Below the pieces are notes generated by a model that did no database searches, was not told the origin of the DNA, and saw only the letters and a program-made list of their open reading frames with translations. Shown piece after piece: positions 7,918 to 18,181 of a DNA stretch of 64,000 nucleotides; within the stretch, counting starts at the first letter, position 1; every line of letters starts with the position of its first letter. This DNA is from Streptomyces bikiniensis (lineage in GTDB: Bacteria; Actinomycetota; Actinomycetes; Streptomycetales; Streptomycetaceae). Position numbers and translations under genes: made by a program. Location of the stretch: contig JNWL01000013.1 of NCBI GenBank assembly GCA_000716465.1, positions 142,358 to 206,357 of the forward strand. The letters are read 5' to 3'.

Positions 7918-8349
7918 ATGGGATCGGTGCGCAAGGCAAGTGCCTGGCTGGGACTCGTCGAGGACAACGACGAGCGTTACTACGACGACGAGTACGCCGA
8001 CGGTGCCGAGAGCGGCGACGCCTGGGTGACGGACCCCCGGGTCCGGGTGGCCACGGACACCGCCGAGGAGCGGGGCCGCCGGATCGCCACCGTCTCCCCG
8101 GCCGGCTTCCGGGACGCGCGGGGCATCGGCGAGCTCTTCCGGGACGGCGTCCCGGTCATCGTGAACCTGACGGCGATGGAGCCGGACGACGCCAAGCGCG
8201 TCGTCGACTTCGCCGCCGGTCTCGCCTTCGGCCTGCGCGGTTCGATCGAGCGCGTGGCGACGCGGGTCTTCCTGCTGACCCCAGCCGACACCCAGGTCGT
8301 CAGCGAGTCCGGCCGGCGCCCGCAGGACGGCTTCTTCAACCAGAGCTGA
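7918..8349 (+). CDS. sflA: SepF-like cell division protein (probably the SflA paralogue)
   Basis: 143-aa SepF-family protein. The N-terminal [17 protein letters not shown] resembles the membrane-binding amphipathic helix of SepF, followed by an acidic Tyr/Asp-rich linker. The C-terminal domain (about residues 55-135) is the FtsZ-binding SepF fold: [49 protein letters not shown]. Streptomyces has a main sepF next to ftsZ plus SepF-like paralogues SflA and SflB; distance from ftsZ and synteny with der support SflA, from memory. Start chosen by the AAAGGAGG site eight bases upstream. Expected to act with FtsZ during hyphal growth and sporulation. Confidence 0.8.
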   Translation: MGSVRKASAWLGLVEDNDERYYDDEYADGAESGDAWVTDPRVRVATDTAEERGRRIATVSPAGFRDARGIGELFRDGVPVIVNLTAMEPDDAKRVVDFAAGLAFGLRGSIERVATRVFLLTPADTQVVSESGRRPQDGFFNQS

Positions 8350-8391
8350 GCGGGTCCGCCGGTCCGCCCGGACACCTCCCGACGCGTCGGG

Positions 8392-10131
8392 TCAGTGCGC
8401 CGGCCGTCCCCCCGAGCCGGCGGGCTCGATCGCTTCCCGGGTCGCGGGCACCCGCGGCTCGGCCGCCCCGGGCGACCCCGCCTTCCCGACGCGCTCCGTG
8501 CTCCGCGGCGGACCGTCCGGGACCGCCCGCACGTCCGCGGCCTCCACGGCCGCCTCCGGGCGCTCCGCTTCCCCGGGCCCCCCGGGGTCCACCGGGCACT
8601 CCATGACGCGGGGCAGGCGCAGGGCCATCACCGCGCCGGCGAGCAGCAGCGCGGCGCTCACGCAGAGCGTGACGTGCAGACCGCTCACGAAGGACTGCCG
8701 GGCGGCCTGGTGCAGGGCCCCGCCGGCCGTTCCGCCGAGCTGTTCGGCCACCTTGTAGGCCTCGCCGAGCGAGTTCGCGGCGGCCCGGCCCGCCTCCTCG
8801 GGCACCCCGGGGACCCCGCGGAGACCGGGGGCGTACGCCGCGTTCATCACGCTGCCGAGCAGCGCGATGCCCATGCCGGCCCCGAGCTGGTACGAGGTCT
8901 CGCCGATCGCCGCCGCGCCGCCCGCGCTCCGCGGCGGCGCCTCGCTGAGCATCGACTCGTACGCCGAGAAGAGCGTGGTCTGCAGGCCGAAGCCGAGCAG
9001 CACGAAGCCCACCGTGAGCAGCAGCGGCCGGTCGTGCTCCCCCATGAGGACGAGCAGCAGCACGGCACCGGCCGTGAGCACGAACCCCCAGCCGACCATC
9101 CGGCGCGGCCCGATCCTGCGCAGGGTGTACGAGCCGGTGGCGCCGGCCGCCATGGCGGCGAAGGTCAGCGGCAGCAGCCGCAGACCGGTCTCCAGGGGGC
9201 TGAGGCCGAGGACCAGCTGGAGGTACTGGACGGCGATGAGCTCCAGGCCGACCAGGGCCAGCATGGCGAGGACGATGCAGCCGACCGAGGTGGTGAAGGC
9301 GGGGCGGGCGAAGAGGCCCGTGTCGATCAGCGGGTGCGGGCGCCGCTTCTGGCGCCGCACGAAGAGGACGAGGAGCGCCGCGCCGAGCAGCAGCGGCCCG
9401 GCGGTGGGCAGGGCGAGCAGCGGGTCGCCGGCCCCGGCGCGCTTGACGCCGAGGACGCAGCCGAGCACGCCGGCCGCGGCCATGAGGGCGCCGAGGACGT
9501 CCCAGGGGCCGTCGGCGGCGCCCCGGGACTCGGGCAGCAGGCGGCGGCCGAGCGGCAGGATCAGCGCCATCAGCGGGATGTTGATGAGGAAGACGGAGCC
9601 CCACCAGTAGTGCTCGACGAGGAAGCCGCCGAGGACCGGACCGGTGGCGGCGCCGATCGCGGCGACCGCCGTCCAGATCCCGATGGCGGTGGCGCGCTCC
9701 CGCCGGTCGGGGAAGACCGCCCGGAGGATGGAGAGCGTGGCGGGCATGATCATGGCGCCGCCGACGCCGAGCAGCGCGCGGGCCGCGATGAGGACGGAGG
9801 GCTCGGTGGCGAGGGCGGCGACCGCGGAGGCGACGCCGAACAGCGCGTAGCCGAGCAGCAGGACCCTGCGCCGTCCGACCCGGTCCCCGAGGGTGCCGAA
9901 GAGGATCAGGAGCGAGGCGCAGATCAGGGGGTAGGCGTCGACGATCCAGAGCAGCTCGGTGGAGCCGGGCCGCAGGTCCTCGGTGAGCGAGGGGACGGCG
10001 ACGTGGAGGATGGTCGCGTCCAGGGCGACCAGGAGGAGGCTGACGCAGAGGACGACGAGGACGACCCAGCGGTTGGCACCACCGCCCGCGGCGGCACGGG
10101 GTCGTGCTGGGGCCGTGTTCGTCCGCGACAT
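8392..10131 (-). CDS. DHA2-family MFS multidrug exporter (14 TM)
   Basis: 579-aa major facilitator of the EmrB/QacA type. Motif A is visible (GDRVGRRRVLLLG), as is the motif C-like segment GAATGPVLGGFLVEHYWW. About 14 hydrophobic segments span residues 25-500, with a long hydrophilic C-terminal tail of about 60 residues rich in Pro/Glu. I placed the start at ATG 10131 (MSRTNTAPARP) because GGGAGG lies nine bases upstream; the open frame continues upstream but is Arg-rich and unlike the family. Monocistronic. Substrate unknown; proton-coupled drug efflux is the usual role. Confidence 0.9.
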   Translation of the reverse strand: MSRTNTAPARPRAAAGGGANRWVVLVVLCVSLLLVALDATILHVAVPSLTEDLRPGSTELLWIVDAYPLICASLLILFGTLGDRVGRRRVLLLGYALFGVASAVAALATEPSVLIAARALLGVGGAMIMPATLSILRAVFPDRRERATAIGIWTAVAAIGAATGPVLGGFLVEHYWWGSVFLINIPLMALILPLGRRLLPESRGAADGPWDVLGALMAAAGVLGCVLGVKRAGAGDPLLALPTAGPLLLGAALLVLFVRRQKRRPHPLIDTGLFARPAFTTSVGCIVLAMLALVGLELIAVQYLQLVLGLSPLETGLRLLPLTFAAMAAGATGSYTLRRIGPRRMVGWGFVLTAGAVLLLVLMGEHDRPLLLTVGFVLLGFGLQTTLFSAYESMLSEAPPRSAGGAAAIGETSYQLGAGMGIALLGSVMNAAYAPGLRGVPGVPEEAGRAAANSLGEAYKVAEQLGGTAGGALHQAARQSFVSGLHVTLCVSAALLLAGAVMALRLPRVMECPVDPGGPGEAERPEAAVEAADVRAVPDGPPRSTERVGKAGSPGAAEPRVPATREAIEPAGSGGRPAH

Positions 10132-10535
10132 GTACGTACCTCCCGGTGGAACTCTCGCGCTCGGTGGGCCCCGACCAGGGGTTGCCTCCCCCGGAGCGGC
10201 CCGGCATCGACGGGCGAGCGAGTCGCCAGCGTACGCGAGTTCAAGCGTCGAGCGCGTGGTGGACCTCTCACCCCGGCGGGGGCACGGGTGTGGCGTACGC
10301 CACTCGGGGCGGTCCGCGGGCCGTGCGGAATTCCGCGCGGGCACCCGTTCGGCACAATTCCCGGGCGCTCAAACATTCTTCCGGAACGCCTCTTCGGGAA
10401 TGGATCCGCAGGTCATCCGATTTCCGGACGGACGTCGGTAATGAGCGGCCCACGAGACGCACTCCACATCACATCGTCATCACGAAGGGAGCGGTTTGAC
10501 GGGGTCGGCTTCTCACTCCCTGTAACGTCGATTGG
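10132..10535. other. Divergent intergenic region MFS/PAP2
   Basis: About 400 bp between divergent genes. It contains AT-richer patches around 10370-10500, including a TTGACG at 10496-10501, about 30 bases ahead of the GTG start of the PAP2 gene, and TGTAAC at about 10521; the spacing is longer than ideal. No coding or structured RNA recognised. An operator for an adjacent TetR/MarR regulator is not expected, as no such gene is nearby. Confidence 0.4.
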
Positions 10536-11420
10536 GTGCGTACCGACATCTTTGCCCGGCTGGACCGGGAGCCGGAACCGCCGAAGATAGAGGTCCCGGG
10601 GATGACCCGCACGCGTCTCGCCCTCTTCGGCGGGACGTCGGCGTTCTATCTCGCCATCGTCGTGGCCGTGCTGCTCTCGACCTGGCTGGTGACCCTCGAC
10701 TGGAAGATCATGCTGTTCCGGCCCTACCAGCAGTGGCCGGAGCTGCACGCCTTCCTCGACTACTACGTCGTCCTCGGTCAGCGCGGCCCCACGGCCGTCA
10801 TGGTGGCCGCCTGGCTGGGCTGGCGCTCCTGGCGCCAGCACACCCTGCGCCCCCTGCTGTGTCTCGGCGCCGCCCTCCTGCTGCTCAACGTCTCGGTCGG
10901 CTCGGTCAAGCTCGGACTCGGCCGGCTCGGACCCCACTACGCGACGCAGGTCGGCTCCGCCGAGCTCTTCGCCGGCGGCGACATATTCCCCTCCGGTCAC
11001 ACCGCCAACGCGGTCGTGACCTGGGGAATCCTGGCCTATCTGGCGACCACCCCGCGGGCCCGGCGCTATCTGTCGGCGCTCTCCGCCGTGGTCGCGCTCG
11101 GCGTCGGCCTCACCACCGTCTACCTGGGCACGCACTGGCTGAGCGACGTGCTGCTCGGCTGGGCGGCCGGCCTCCTGGTCCTGCTCGCGCTGCCCTGGTG
11201 CGAGCCGGTCCTGGCCGTGGCGGAGTCGTGGATCCTCGCCGCGCGCGACCGGGTCCGGGAGCGGCTGCGGGACCGCCGTCGGCTCGTGCCCTCGCTGCCG
11301 GTGGCGTCCGGAGGGCCCCGGCCGGGGTTCTTCCCGACGCGCCCGCCCGGCCCCGAGGAGCCGGCCCGGGAGCCCGTGGGGGTGGCCAGCGGCCGGCGCA
11401 CCCCGGCGACCGGGGGCTGA
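10536..11420 (+). CDS. PAP2-superfamily membrane phosphatase
   Basis: 294-aa integral membrane lipid phosphatase. Several hydrophobic segments lie between residues 28 and 240. The three PAP2 signature regions are seen: a K-containing motif 1 (VKLGLGRLGP), FPSGHTANA as motif 2 with the catalytic His, and LGTHWLSDVLLGW as motif 3 with the nucleophilic His and Asp. The C-terminal 60 residues are Arg/Pro-rich and probably cytoplasmic. GTG start. Likely dephosphorylates undecaprenyl pyrophosphate or a phospholipid; the substrate cannot be told from sequence. Followed by a strong terminator hairpin. Confidence 0.9.
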   Translation: MRTDIFARLDREPEPPKIEVPGMTRTRLALFGGTSAFYLAIVVAVLLSTWLVTLDWKIMLFRPYQQWPELHAFLDYYVVLGQRGPTAVMVAAWLGWRSWRQHTLRPLLCLGAALLLLNVSVGSVKLGLGRLGPHYATQVGSAELFAGGDIFPSGHTANAVVTWGILAYLATTPRARRYLSALSAVVALGVGLTTVYLGTHWLSDVLLGWAAGLLVLLALPWCEPVLAVAESWILAARDRVRERLRDRRRLVPSLPVASGGPRPGFFPTRPPGPEEPAREPVGVASGRRTPATGG

Positions 11421-11460
11421 GACCCCGCGCCTCCCCCGTGCACGAGGAATCCTGCGCGAA

Positions 11461-11494
11461 GAAGGGCCCCGGCCGGGTCGGCCGGGGCCCCTTC
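11461..11494. terminator. Bidirectional terminator hairpin
   Basis: A perfect 14-bp GC-rich stem, GAAGGGCCCCGGCC paired with GGCCGGGGCCCCTTC, around a five-base loop. It sits between the convergent PAP2 and I78 inhibitor genes and could serve both. There is no T-tract, which is common for Streptomyces terminators. Confidence 0.7.
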
Positions 11495-11512
11495 CGCGTC
11501 CGGGGGCGGGCG

Positions 11513-11728
11513 TCAGCCGAGCCAGCAGCGGGTGACGGCGCCGTCCTGGACCTCGAAGTTGATGCGCCCGGAGAGGTACTCCATGGTGATGATCGAGCCG
11601 GGCGGCAGGGTGCGGACGACGCTCCAGCCCCGGGTCCTGGCGAGCTGCTCGGCGCCTTCCGCGTCGAGGCCCACATAGGACTCGGGGGCGTCGCGGGGCG
11701 GTTCGGGAGTGCGCGATGTGGGTGCCAT
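11513..11728 (-). CDS. Peptidase inhibitor I78-family protein
   Basis: 71-residue protein with the I78 (Aspergillus elastase inhibitor-like) pattern: AEQLARTRGWSVVRTLPPGS followed by MEYLSGRINFEV and a C-terminal RCWLG. No signal peptide is evident. Start ATG 11728 (MAPTSRTPEP); an in-frame GTG three codons upstream is also possible. Alone, convergent with the PAP2 gene. A role as inhibitor of a serine protease follows from the family only. Confidence 0.8.
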   Translation of the reverse strand: MAPTSRTPEPPRDAPESYVGLDAEGAEQLARTRGWSVVRTLPPGSIITMEYLSGRINFEVQDGAVTRCWLG

Positions 11729-12019
11729 GAGTCTCACGTTAGTACCTTGCCGGTCACGCTTGTGTCACAGGTTCTCGACATATGTCCGCCGCGCTCCGCG
11801 CTCTGCGCGCGGGCGGTTAACCGCCGCTTCCCCGGTGCTTCTCCGGTGATTTCCGGGGAACGTCCGGCCCTTCCCGCGCGGGGCCGCGAAGGGCCGATAG
11901 GGCGCGGGGAATTCCCTTCCGCCGCGCGGGCCCCGCGAATTGTTCCGGCGGTGCCCGCGCGGGGCGCTCACGCTTTCCTCACACCATGCTTACGCCGCCC
12001 GAACATCCGGGAGCACCCG

Positions 12020-13009
12020 TCAGGAGCCCGCGCGGGGCCCGCCGCCGTCCGCCCGGTCGAGGGCGCGGGAGAGGCGGTCCCTGAGCTCGCGGACCTGCCC
12101 GGTGAGCTCCGGCGGCTCGACCACCTCGAAGTCGAAGCCCAGCATCGCCACGTGGATCAGCAGGACGTCGAGGCCGTGCGCTCCCGTCCGCAGCAGGCAG
12201 GTGCCCTCCCCGTCGGCCTCCAGGACCCCGTGCAGCGGGCCGACGGCCCCGGCGGCCTCGGCCAGCGGCACCAGCAGCCGGACCGTCCCCTCCGTCGTGT
12301 AGGCACGGCTCGACACGCCCTTCGCCACATAGGCGGCCAGGTCCGCGGCGGGCGGTTCGCGGGGCGGGAAGCGGGGGCCGTGCGGCGGGGTGGGCTCGAT
12401 CCGGTCGACCCGGAACGTACGCCAGTCGGCCCGGTCCAGGTCCCAGGCGACCAGGTACCAGCGCCGCTCGGTGCAGACCAGGCGGTGCGGCTCCACGGTT
12501 CTGCGGGTGGTGGAGCCGCCGTGGTCCCGGTAGGCGAAGCGGAGCCGCTCGCTGTCCCGGCAGGCGTGGGCGAGGTCGGTGAGGACCTCCGGGTCGACCC
12601 GCTCGTCCGGGGTGCGCAGCAGGGGGACCGTGAAGGCGTTCAGGGCCCCGACGCGCCGCCGCAGCCGGCCCGGCAGGACCTGCTCCAGCTTGGCCAGGGC
12701 GCGTACGGAGCTCTCGCCGATGCCCTCGACGCCCTGCCCCGCGGCGGCGCGCAGCCCGACCGCGACCGCCACGGCCTCCTCGTCGTCGAGGAGGAGCGGC
12801 GGCAGCTCGGCCCCGGCCCCGAGCCGGTAGCCGCCGCCGGTGCCGGGGGTCGCGTGCACGGGATAGCCGAGCTCCCGCAGCCGGTCGACGTCCCGCCGCA
12901 CGGTGCGCGGCGTGACGTCGAGCCGGTCGGCGAGGTCGGCGCCGGACCATTCGCGATGGGCCTGGAGCAACGAGAGCAGACGCAGCAGCCGTGCGGAGGT
13001 CTCCAACAT
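12020..13009 (-). CDS. WYL-domain transcriptional regulator (YafY/DeoR-like)
   Basis: 329 aa. An N-terminal winged helix-turn-helix (LETSARLLRLLSLLQAHREW, then LADRLDVTPRTVRRDVDRL, residues about 2-45) is followed by the WYL region, here RRWYLVAWDLDRADWRTFRVDRI (about residues 175-200), and a C-terminal WCX-like segment. WYL proteins sense small ligands or nucleic acid fragments. The gene stands alone with about 290 bp of non-coding DNA downstream, so its target is not evident from neighbours. Confidence 0.9.
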   Translation of the reverse strand: MLETSARLLRLLSLLQAHREWSGADLADRLDVTPRTVRRDVDRLRELGYPVHATPGTGGGYRLGAGAELPPLLLDDEEAVAVAVGLRAAAGQGVEGIGESSVRALAKLEQVLPGRLRRRVGALNAFTVPLLRTPDERVDPEVLTDLAHACRDSERLRFAYRDHGGSTTRRTVEPHRLVCTERRWYLVAWDLDRADWRTFRVDRIEPTPPHGPRFPPREPPAADLAAYVAKGVSSRAYTTEGTVRLLVPLAEAAGAVGPLHGVLEADGEGTCLLRTGAHGLDVLLIHVAMLGFDFEVVEPPELTGQVRELRDRLSRALDRADGGGPRAGS

Positions 13010-13087
13010 GCGCCCGAGTCTGACACCCCTCGCGGACAGCTGCGGTCCTCGATACGAACCGCCCGTTCCCGGCCGGGCCCCGTCGGA

Positions 13088-14362
13088 TCAGCGGAAGCGG
13101 CGGACCAGGCGGCCCGCCCGGGCCTTCTGGGCGTAGACGGCGTCAACGGCCCGGCCCACGCCCCGGTGGAGCGCCGTCCGCGCCGGTGAGTGCGTGCGGC
13201 GGCCCGCGCCCCGGTCGAGGAGTTCCGTCCAGAGCGCCTCGTGCCGGGCCGCGATCCGGGCCGGGTCGAAGCGCTCGGAGGCGGCGAGGGCCGCCCGCGC
13301 CGTCTTCGCCCGCAGTTCGTCGTCCTCGATCAGCTCCCGCAGCGCACCCGCGACCGCCGCCACGTCGTCGACCGGCACGAGCCGCCCGTCGACCCCGTCC
13401 TCGATGATCTCGCGCGGCCCGTTCGGGCAGTCGGTGGAGACCACCGGGAGGCCGCAGCGCATCGCCTCCACGATCGTCATGCCGAAGGACTCGCGCTGGG
13501 AGGTCACGGCGGCGATCGAGCCCTTGACCCACTCCGGCTCCAGCGGGGTGACCGACCCCATGAGGAAGGCCCGCTCCTTGAGGCCCCGCTCCTCGATCAG
13601 CCGGGCGAGCGGGGCCCTGAGGTTCTGGACGGCGTCCCCGGAGCCGTAGATCCGCAGCTTCCAGTCGGGGTGGTCCCCGGCCACCCGCGCGAAGGCCTCG
13701 ATCAGCACGTCGTACCGCTTGACCCGGGTCAGCCGGCCCGCCGCGACGACCGTCTTCGCCGCCGGGTCGGCCGGCGGCAGCGAGGGCGCGGGCACGCTGT
13801 TGGGCACGGCCTCGATCCGTACGCCGGGAAGCCCCAGCTTCCGGTAGGCGCGCGCGTCGGCCTCGGTGACCGTGGTGACGGCGTCGAGGAGCGCGTACTC
13901 GTGGGCGATGTCCCGGCGCAGCCGGTAGGTGTGGCCGTCCAGGGTCAGGTGCTCCTGGCCGATCAGGACGGGCCCCCGACGGGCCTGCCGGGCGAGGTGG
14001 ACGTTGAGCCCGGGGCGGGTGGCGACCAGGACGTCGGTCTCCACCCCGCGCAGGTGCTCCCCGATCCGGGCGTCGGTGAGCGCGCTGTACTGCTTCCACC
14101 GCCCGTCGCCGCGCGGGAAGACCCGGGCGGGGCGGTGGAAGTCGGGGTGCTCCCCGTCGTACCCGGGGCTGTCCTTCCGCAGGTCGACGAGGTGGCGCAG
14201 CGTCACCCCGGCGGGCAGGTCGAGCAGGGGGCGGTCGCGGTGGCGGAACACCGACACGATCTCGACCTCGTGACGCTCCGCCAGTTCCTCGGCGAGCGTG
14301 AAGGTGGTGCGGATCGTGCCGCCGTAGTGGTAGCCGTTGTGGAGCAGAAAGGAGATACGCAT
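13088..14362 (-). CDS. Glycosyltransferase family 4
   Basis: 424-aa GT-B fold transferase. The N-terminus MRISFLLHNGYHYGGTIRTTFTLAEELAER is typical of the GT4 acceptor domain. The donor domain has VVAAGRLTRVKRYDVLIEAFA, then a nucleotide-sugar binding segment with the EX7E pattern (ESFGMTIVEAMRCGLPVV, about residues 290-308). No membrane segment is obvious. It belongs to a group often found in teichoic-acid-like or cell-envelope glycan loci, but the neighbours here do not settle its substrate. ATG start at 14362. Confidence 0.88.
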   Translation of the reverse strand: MRISFLLHNGYHYGGTIRTTFTLAEELAERHEVEIVSVFRHRDRPLLDLPAGVTLRHLVDLRKDSPGYDGEHPDFHRPARVFPRGDGRWKQYSALTDARIGEHLRGVETDVLVATRPGLNVHLARQARRGPVLIGQEHLTLDGHTYRLRRDIAHEYALLDAVTTVTEADARAYRKLGLPGVRIEAVPNSVPAPSLPPADPAAKTVVAAGRLTRVKRYDVLIEAFARVAGDHPDWKLRIYGSGDAVQNLRAPLARLIEERGLKERAFLMGSVTPLEPEWVKGSIAAVTSQRESFGMTIVEAMRCGLPVVSTDCPNGPREIIEDGVDGRLVPVDDVAAVAGALRELIEDDELRAKTARAALAASERFDPARIAARHEALWTELLDRGAGRRTHSPARTALHRGVGRAVDAVYAQKARAGRLVRRFR

Positions 14363-14486
14363 CGCGCTGCCGGTTCCCCCCGGTCAGTTGGTCGGTCGCC
14401 CGACTGTACTTGCCGGGCGGCGCCGGTGCTCACGGACGGTCGGACGGACGGACACCGGACGCTCCGGCGGCCGTCCGGACGGGGCG

Positions 14487-15098
<612 letters not shown>

Positions 15099-15305
15099 CT
15101 AGGCAGCCCCCCGGCGCCCCCGGCCCGTGCCGCGCGGGACTCCGCCGACACCCCACCCGGTCGGCGGCACCCTCCCGCCCCGGGCCCCGGCGGCAACTTG
15201 CCCCGCATCCGCGCGTGACCCCGGCCGAGCCTGGCCCGTTGAACTCGGCATGAGACGACCGGGAACGGCCCGGCGTCCGCCCGTACCGAGTCCAGGGAGC
15301 CCCCC

Positions 15306-16088
15306 GTGCCGCGCATGCTCGACGTCAGCGAGGACGTACGCGCCGAGATCGGCGACGAAGAAGCCGACCGGCTGCTCGACGGCGACAACGCCCCGGGCAA
15401 CTACGACTGCACCTCCTGCCGCACGCCGGGGGACTCCGAGCAGGAGCGCACCAGCACGGTGCTGTTCGTCGGCGAGGAGACGGCGGTCCTCGCGTTCGCC
15501 CACGCCAGCTGCATCCCGTCGCAGGTCGTCCGGGTCGCCGAGGAGCAGCTCCAGGGCGCCGTCGCCTCCATCACGGCCTCGGACGCCGCCGACGCGCTGT
15601 CCGCCTCCCACCCCGAGCAGGCCGTGCTCGGGGTCACCAGCGGGCTCGTCCTGATCCAGGGCGAGCTGCACCCGGCCCTGGTGGTGGAGCCGACCGCCCC
15701 GGTGGCCCGCCCGGGGTCGGACGGCCTCGTCGACGAGTTCCTGCCGCTCCTGGCCGAGCAGGGCTTCCAGCAGGTCATGGACCTCGACACGAAGCCGGCG
15801 GTACTGCCGGGCTGGTCGGTCCTGGTCGCCATGGGCCAGCTGCACTCGGTGCTCCAGCCGGGGCCGGGCGGCGCCGGTCAGGCCGCCTGGTGGCAGGCGC
15901 ACCAGCCGCTCCAGGTCACCGACGGCTGGCGCACGGCGGCCAACAAGTCGCACACGGTCCTGGTCTTCGCCGCCCCGGTGGGCTCGATCGGCCAGCAGCC
16001 GCGCGAGGACCTGCTGCGCGACGCCCTGGAGAAGGCCGCCGCGAACGGGCGCCTGGTGGCCGCCGCGATGCCGCTGGCCGGCACGTGA
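15306..16088 (+). CDS. Hypothetical protein, 260 aa
   Basis: I do not recognise a named domain. The protein starts with an acidic segment carrying YDCTSCRTPGD, a CxxC pair that might bind metal, then a region with FAHASCIPSQVV and a C-terminal alpha/beta-like domain (about residues 130-260). It is soluble, without signal peptide or membrane segments. Codon use is typical of the genome and the reading frame is clean. GTG start at 15306; an ATG three codons in is an alternative. Monocistronic, diverging from the Rpf-like gene. Confidence 0.7.
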   Translation: MPRMLDVSEDVRAEIGDEEADRLLDGDNAPGNYDCTSCRTPGDSEQERTSTVLFVGEETAVLAFAHASCIPSQVVRVAEEQLQGAVASITASDAADALSASHPEQAVLGVTSGLVLIQGELHPALVVEPTAPVARPGSDGLVDEFLPLLAEQGFQQVMDLDTKPAVLPGWSVLVAMGQLHSVLQPGPGGAGQAAWWQAHQPLQVTDGWRTAANKSHTVLVFAAPVGSIGQQPREDLLRDALEKAAANGRLVAAAMPLAGT

Positions 16089-16300
16089 CGAAGGACGCGC
16101 GGCGGGGCTCGGGGTGGGTGCGGGTCGCCGGTGTGCCGGCGGAGCGGGGGACGCCGGGACCGGGTGCTCCGACCGTGCCGCGCCCTCGGCGGGCGGCCCT
16201 TTCGGAGAGCCGCCCGCATCCGACGGGCGGCGGGGTCGTTGGCACCTACGTGCACCCATACGACCCTTTCTCCCCACCGCATCCGAGTCAGATCCCCTCC

Positions 16301-16582
16301 ATGCGCCCCGCGTCGGACGTCACGGCGGGCCCCTCGCCCACGCCGATCTACGACGCCCTGTACTCGGAGTACCGCAGGTCGTTCCGCACCTTGCCGGGCG
16401 ACCGCAGCGGCGAGGAGGGACTGGCCTTCCGGGCCTTCGGCACGACGCTGGGCGCGGGCGGATCCGGGCAGGGGCGGCGGCACGCGGCGCCGCCCGCGGC
16501 GTGGGCGGCGCACGCCCCGGCGCCACCGCCTCCGCAGATTCACCGGGCGGCGCTGCCGCCGGGGCCCCGCGGAGGGCTCTGA
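16301..16582 (+). CDS. Small hypothetical protein
   Basis: 93 aa. The N-terminal half (PIYDALYSEYRRSFRTLPGDRSGEE) resembles a small protein I have seen repeatedly in Streptomyces genomes with no known function; the C-terminal half is Ala/Pro-rich low complexity. The start is uncertain: ATG 16301 and GTG 16250 share the frame and neither has a clear ribosome binding site. It precedes the der terminator hairpin convergently. Confidence 0.5.
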   Translation: MRPASDVTAGPSPTPIYDALYSEYRRSFRTLPGDRSGEEGLAFRAFGTTLGAGGSGQGRRHAAPPAAWAAHAPAPPPPQIHRAALPPGPRGGL

Positions 16583-16610
16583 AGGGGCCCCTGGTCCCGG
16601 AAGGAACCGC

Positions 16611-16655
16611 ACGGCCGGGGGCCGGGACCCGATGCGGGTCCCGGCCCCCGGCCGT
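16611..16655. terminator. Very strong terminator hairpin
   Basis: A perfect 20-bp GC-rich stem (16611-16630 with 16636-16655) around a five-base loop GATGC. It lies immediately downstream of the der stop codon and between convergent genes, so it probably ends transcription from both sides. Confidence 0.8.
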
Positions 16656-16663
16656 GTGCGGTC

Positions 16664-18112
16664 CTACTTCTTGCGGCCGCGCTTCTCGCGCACCCGGACC
16701 GAGATGTGGATCGGGGTGCCCTCGAAGCCGAACTCCTCGCGGAGGCGGCGCTCGATGAAGCGGCGGTAGCCGGCCTCCAGGAAGCCCGAGGCGAAGAGGA
16801 CGAACCGGGGCGGCTTGGTGCCCGCCTGCGTGCCGAAGAGGATGCGGGGCTGCTTGCCGCCGCGGATCGGGTGCGGGTGGGCGGCGACGATCTCGCCGAG
16901 GAAGGCGTTCAGCCGGCCGGTGGGGACGCGGGTCTCCCAGCCGGCGAGGGCGGTCTCGATGGCCGGGACCAGCTTCTCCATGTGGCGGCCGGTCTTGGCG
17001 GAGACGTTGACCCGGGGCGCCCAGGAGACCTGCTGCATCTCGGTCTCGATCTCGCGCTCCAGGTAGTAGCGGCGCTCCTCGTCCAGCTCGTCCCACTTGT
17101 TGTAGGCGATGACGATGGCGCGGCCCGAATCGACCGCCATCGTGATGATGCGCTGGTCCTGGACCGAGATGTTGTCGGTGGTGTCGATGAGGATGACGGC
17201 CACCTCCGCCTTCTCGACGGCGGCCGCGGTCCGCAGGGAGGCGTAGTAGTCCGCGCCCTCCTGGAGGTGGACCTTCTTGCGGATGCCGGCGGTGTCCACG
17301 AACTTCCACGTCACGCCGCCGAGCTCGATCAGCTCGTCCACCGGGTCGCGGGTGGTGCCGGCCAGCTCGTTGACGACGACCCGGTCCTCGCCCGCCACCT
17401 TGTTGAGCAGGGAGGACTTGCCGACGTTCGGGCGGCCGATGAGGGCGATGCGGCGCGGGCCGCCGACGGCGTTGCCGAAGCGCTGCTCGGGGGCGTCGGG
17501 CAGGACCTTGAGGACCTCGTCCAGGAGGTCGCCGGTGCCGCGGCCGTGCAGCGACGAGACCGGGAACGGCTCGCCCAGGCCCAGGGACCAGAGCATGGCG
17601 GCGTCGGCCTCGCCGGACTGGCCGTCGACCTTGTTGGCGGCGAGGACGACCGGCTTCCCGGAGCGGCGGAGCAGCTTGACGACGGCCTCGTCGGTGTCGG
17701 TGGCGCCGACGGTGGCGTCCACGACGAAGAGGCAGGCGTCGGCGGCCTCGATGGCGAACTCGGCCTGGGCGGCGACGGAGGCGTCGATGCCGAGGACGTC
17801 CTGCTCCCAGCCGCCGGTGTCGACGACCTTGAAGCGGCGGCCGGCCCATTCGGCCTCGTAGGTGACGCGGTCGCGGGTGACGCCCGGCTTGTCCTCGACG
17901 ACGGCCTCGCGGCGTCCGATGATGCGGTTCACCAGGGTCGACTTGCCGACGTTCGGGCGGCCGACGACGGCGAGGACGGGGAGCGGGCCGTGCCCGGCCT
18001 CCTCGATCGCGCCCTCGACCTCCTCGGCGTCGAAGCCCTCTTCCGCGGCGAGCTCCATGAACTCCGCGTACTCGGCGTCGCCAAGTGCCCCGTGGTCGTA
18101 CTGGTCGTTCAT
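16664..18112 (-). CDS. der: Ribosome-associated GTPase Der (EngA)
   Basis: 482-aa double-GTPase needed for 50S ribosomal subunit assembly. Two complete G domains are visible, each with P-loop GRPNVGKS[TS] (first at residues 51-59), switch-region DTAG/DTGG and NKxD (AANKVDG, AYNKWDE), followed by the C-terminal KH-like domain ending in RGRKK. An acidic N-terminal extension of about 40 residues precedes the first G domain, usual for actinobacteria. Start ATG 18112 has GAGGA nine bases upstream; a longer in-frame extension lacks support. Confidence 0.97.
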   Translation of the reverse strand: MNDQYDHGALGDAEYAEFMELAAEEGFDAEEVEGAIEEAGHGPLPVLAVVGRPNVGKSTLVNRIIGRREAVVEDKPGVTRDRVTYEAEWAGRRFKVVDTGGWEQDVLGIDASVAAQAEFAIEAADACLFVVDATVGATDTDEAVVKLLRRSGKPVVLAANKVDGQSGEADAAMLWSLGLGEPFPVSSLHGRGTGDLLDEVLKVLPDAPEQRFGNAVGGPRRIALIGRPNVGKSSLLNKVAGEDRVVVNELAGTTRDPVDELIELGGVTWKFVDTAGIRKKVHLQEGADYYASLRTAAAVEKAEVAVILIDTTDNISVQDQRIITMAVDSGRAIVIAYNKWDELDEERRYYLEREIETEMQQVSWAPRVNVSAKTGRHMEKLVPAIETALAGWETRVPTGRLNAFLGEIVAAHPHPIRGGKQPRILFGTQAGTKPPRFVLFASGFLEAGYRRFIERRLREEFGFEGTPIHISVRVREKRGRKK

Positions 18113-18181
18113 GAAGTCCGTTCCTCGATCATTCGTGGTCGGTGGTTCCCGGTCGACGGGTTCCACTACTGAAAGTCTCGC

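Noticed and set aside
8395..10590. 731-residue plus-strand open frame antisense to the MFS gene
   Set aside because: Asp/Glu/Arg/Gly-rich composition typical of high-GC antisense frames; the minus-strand MFS protein has clear family motifs.
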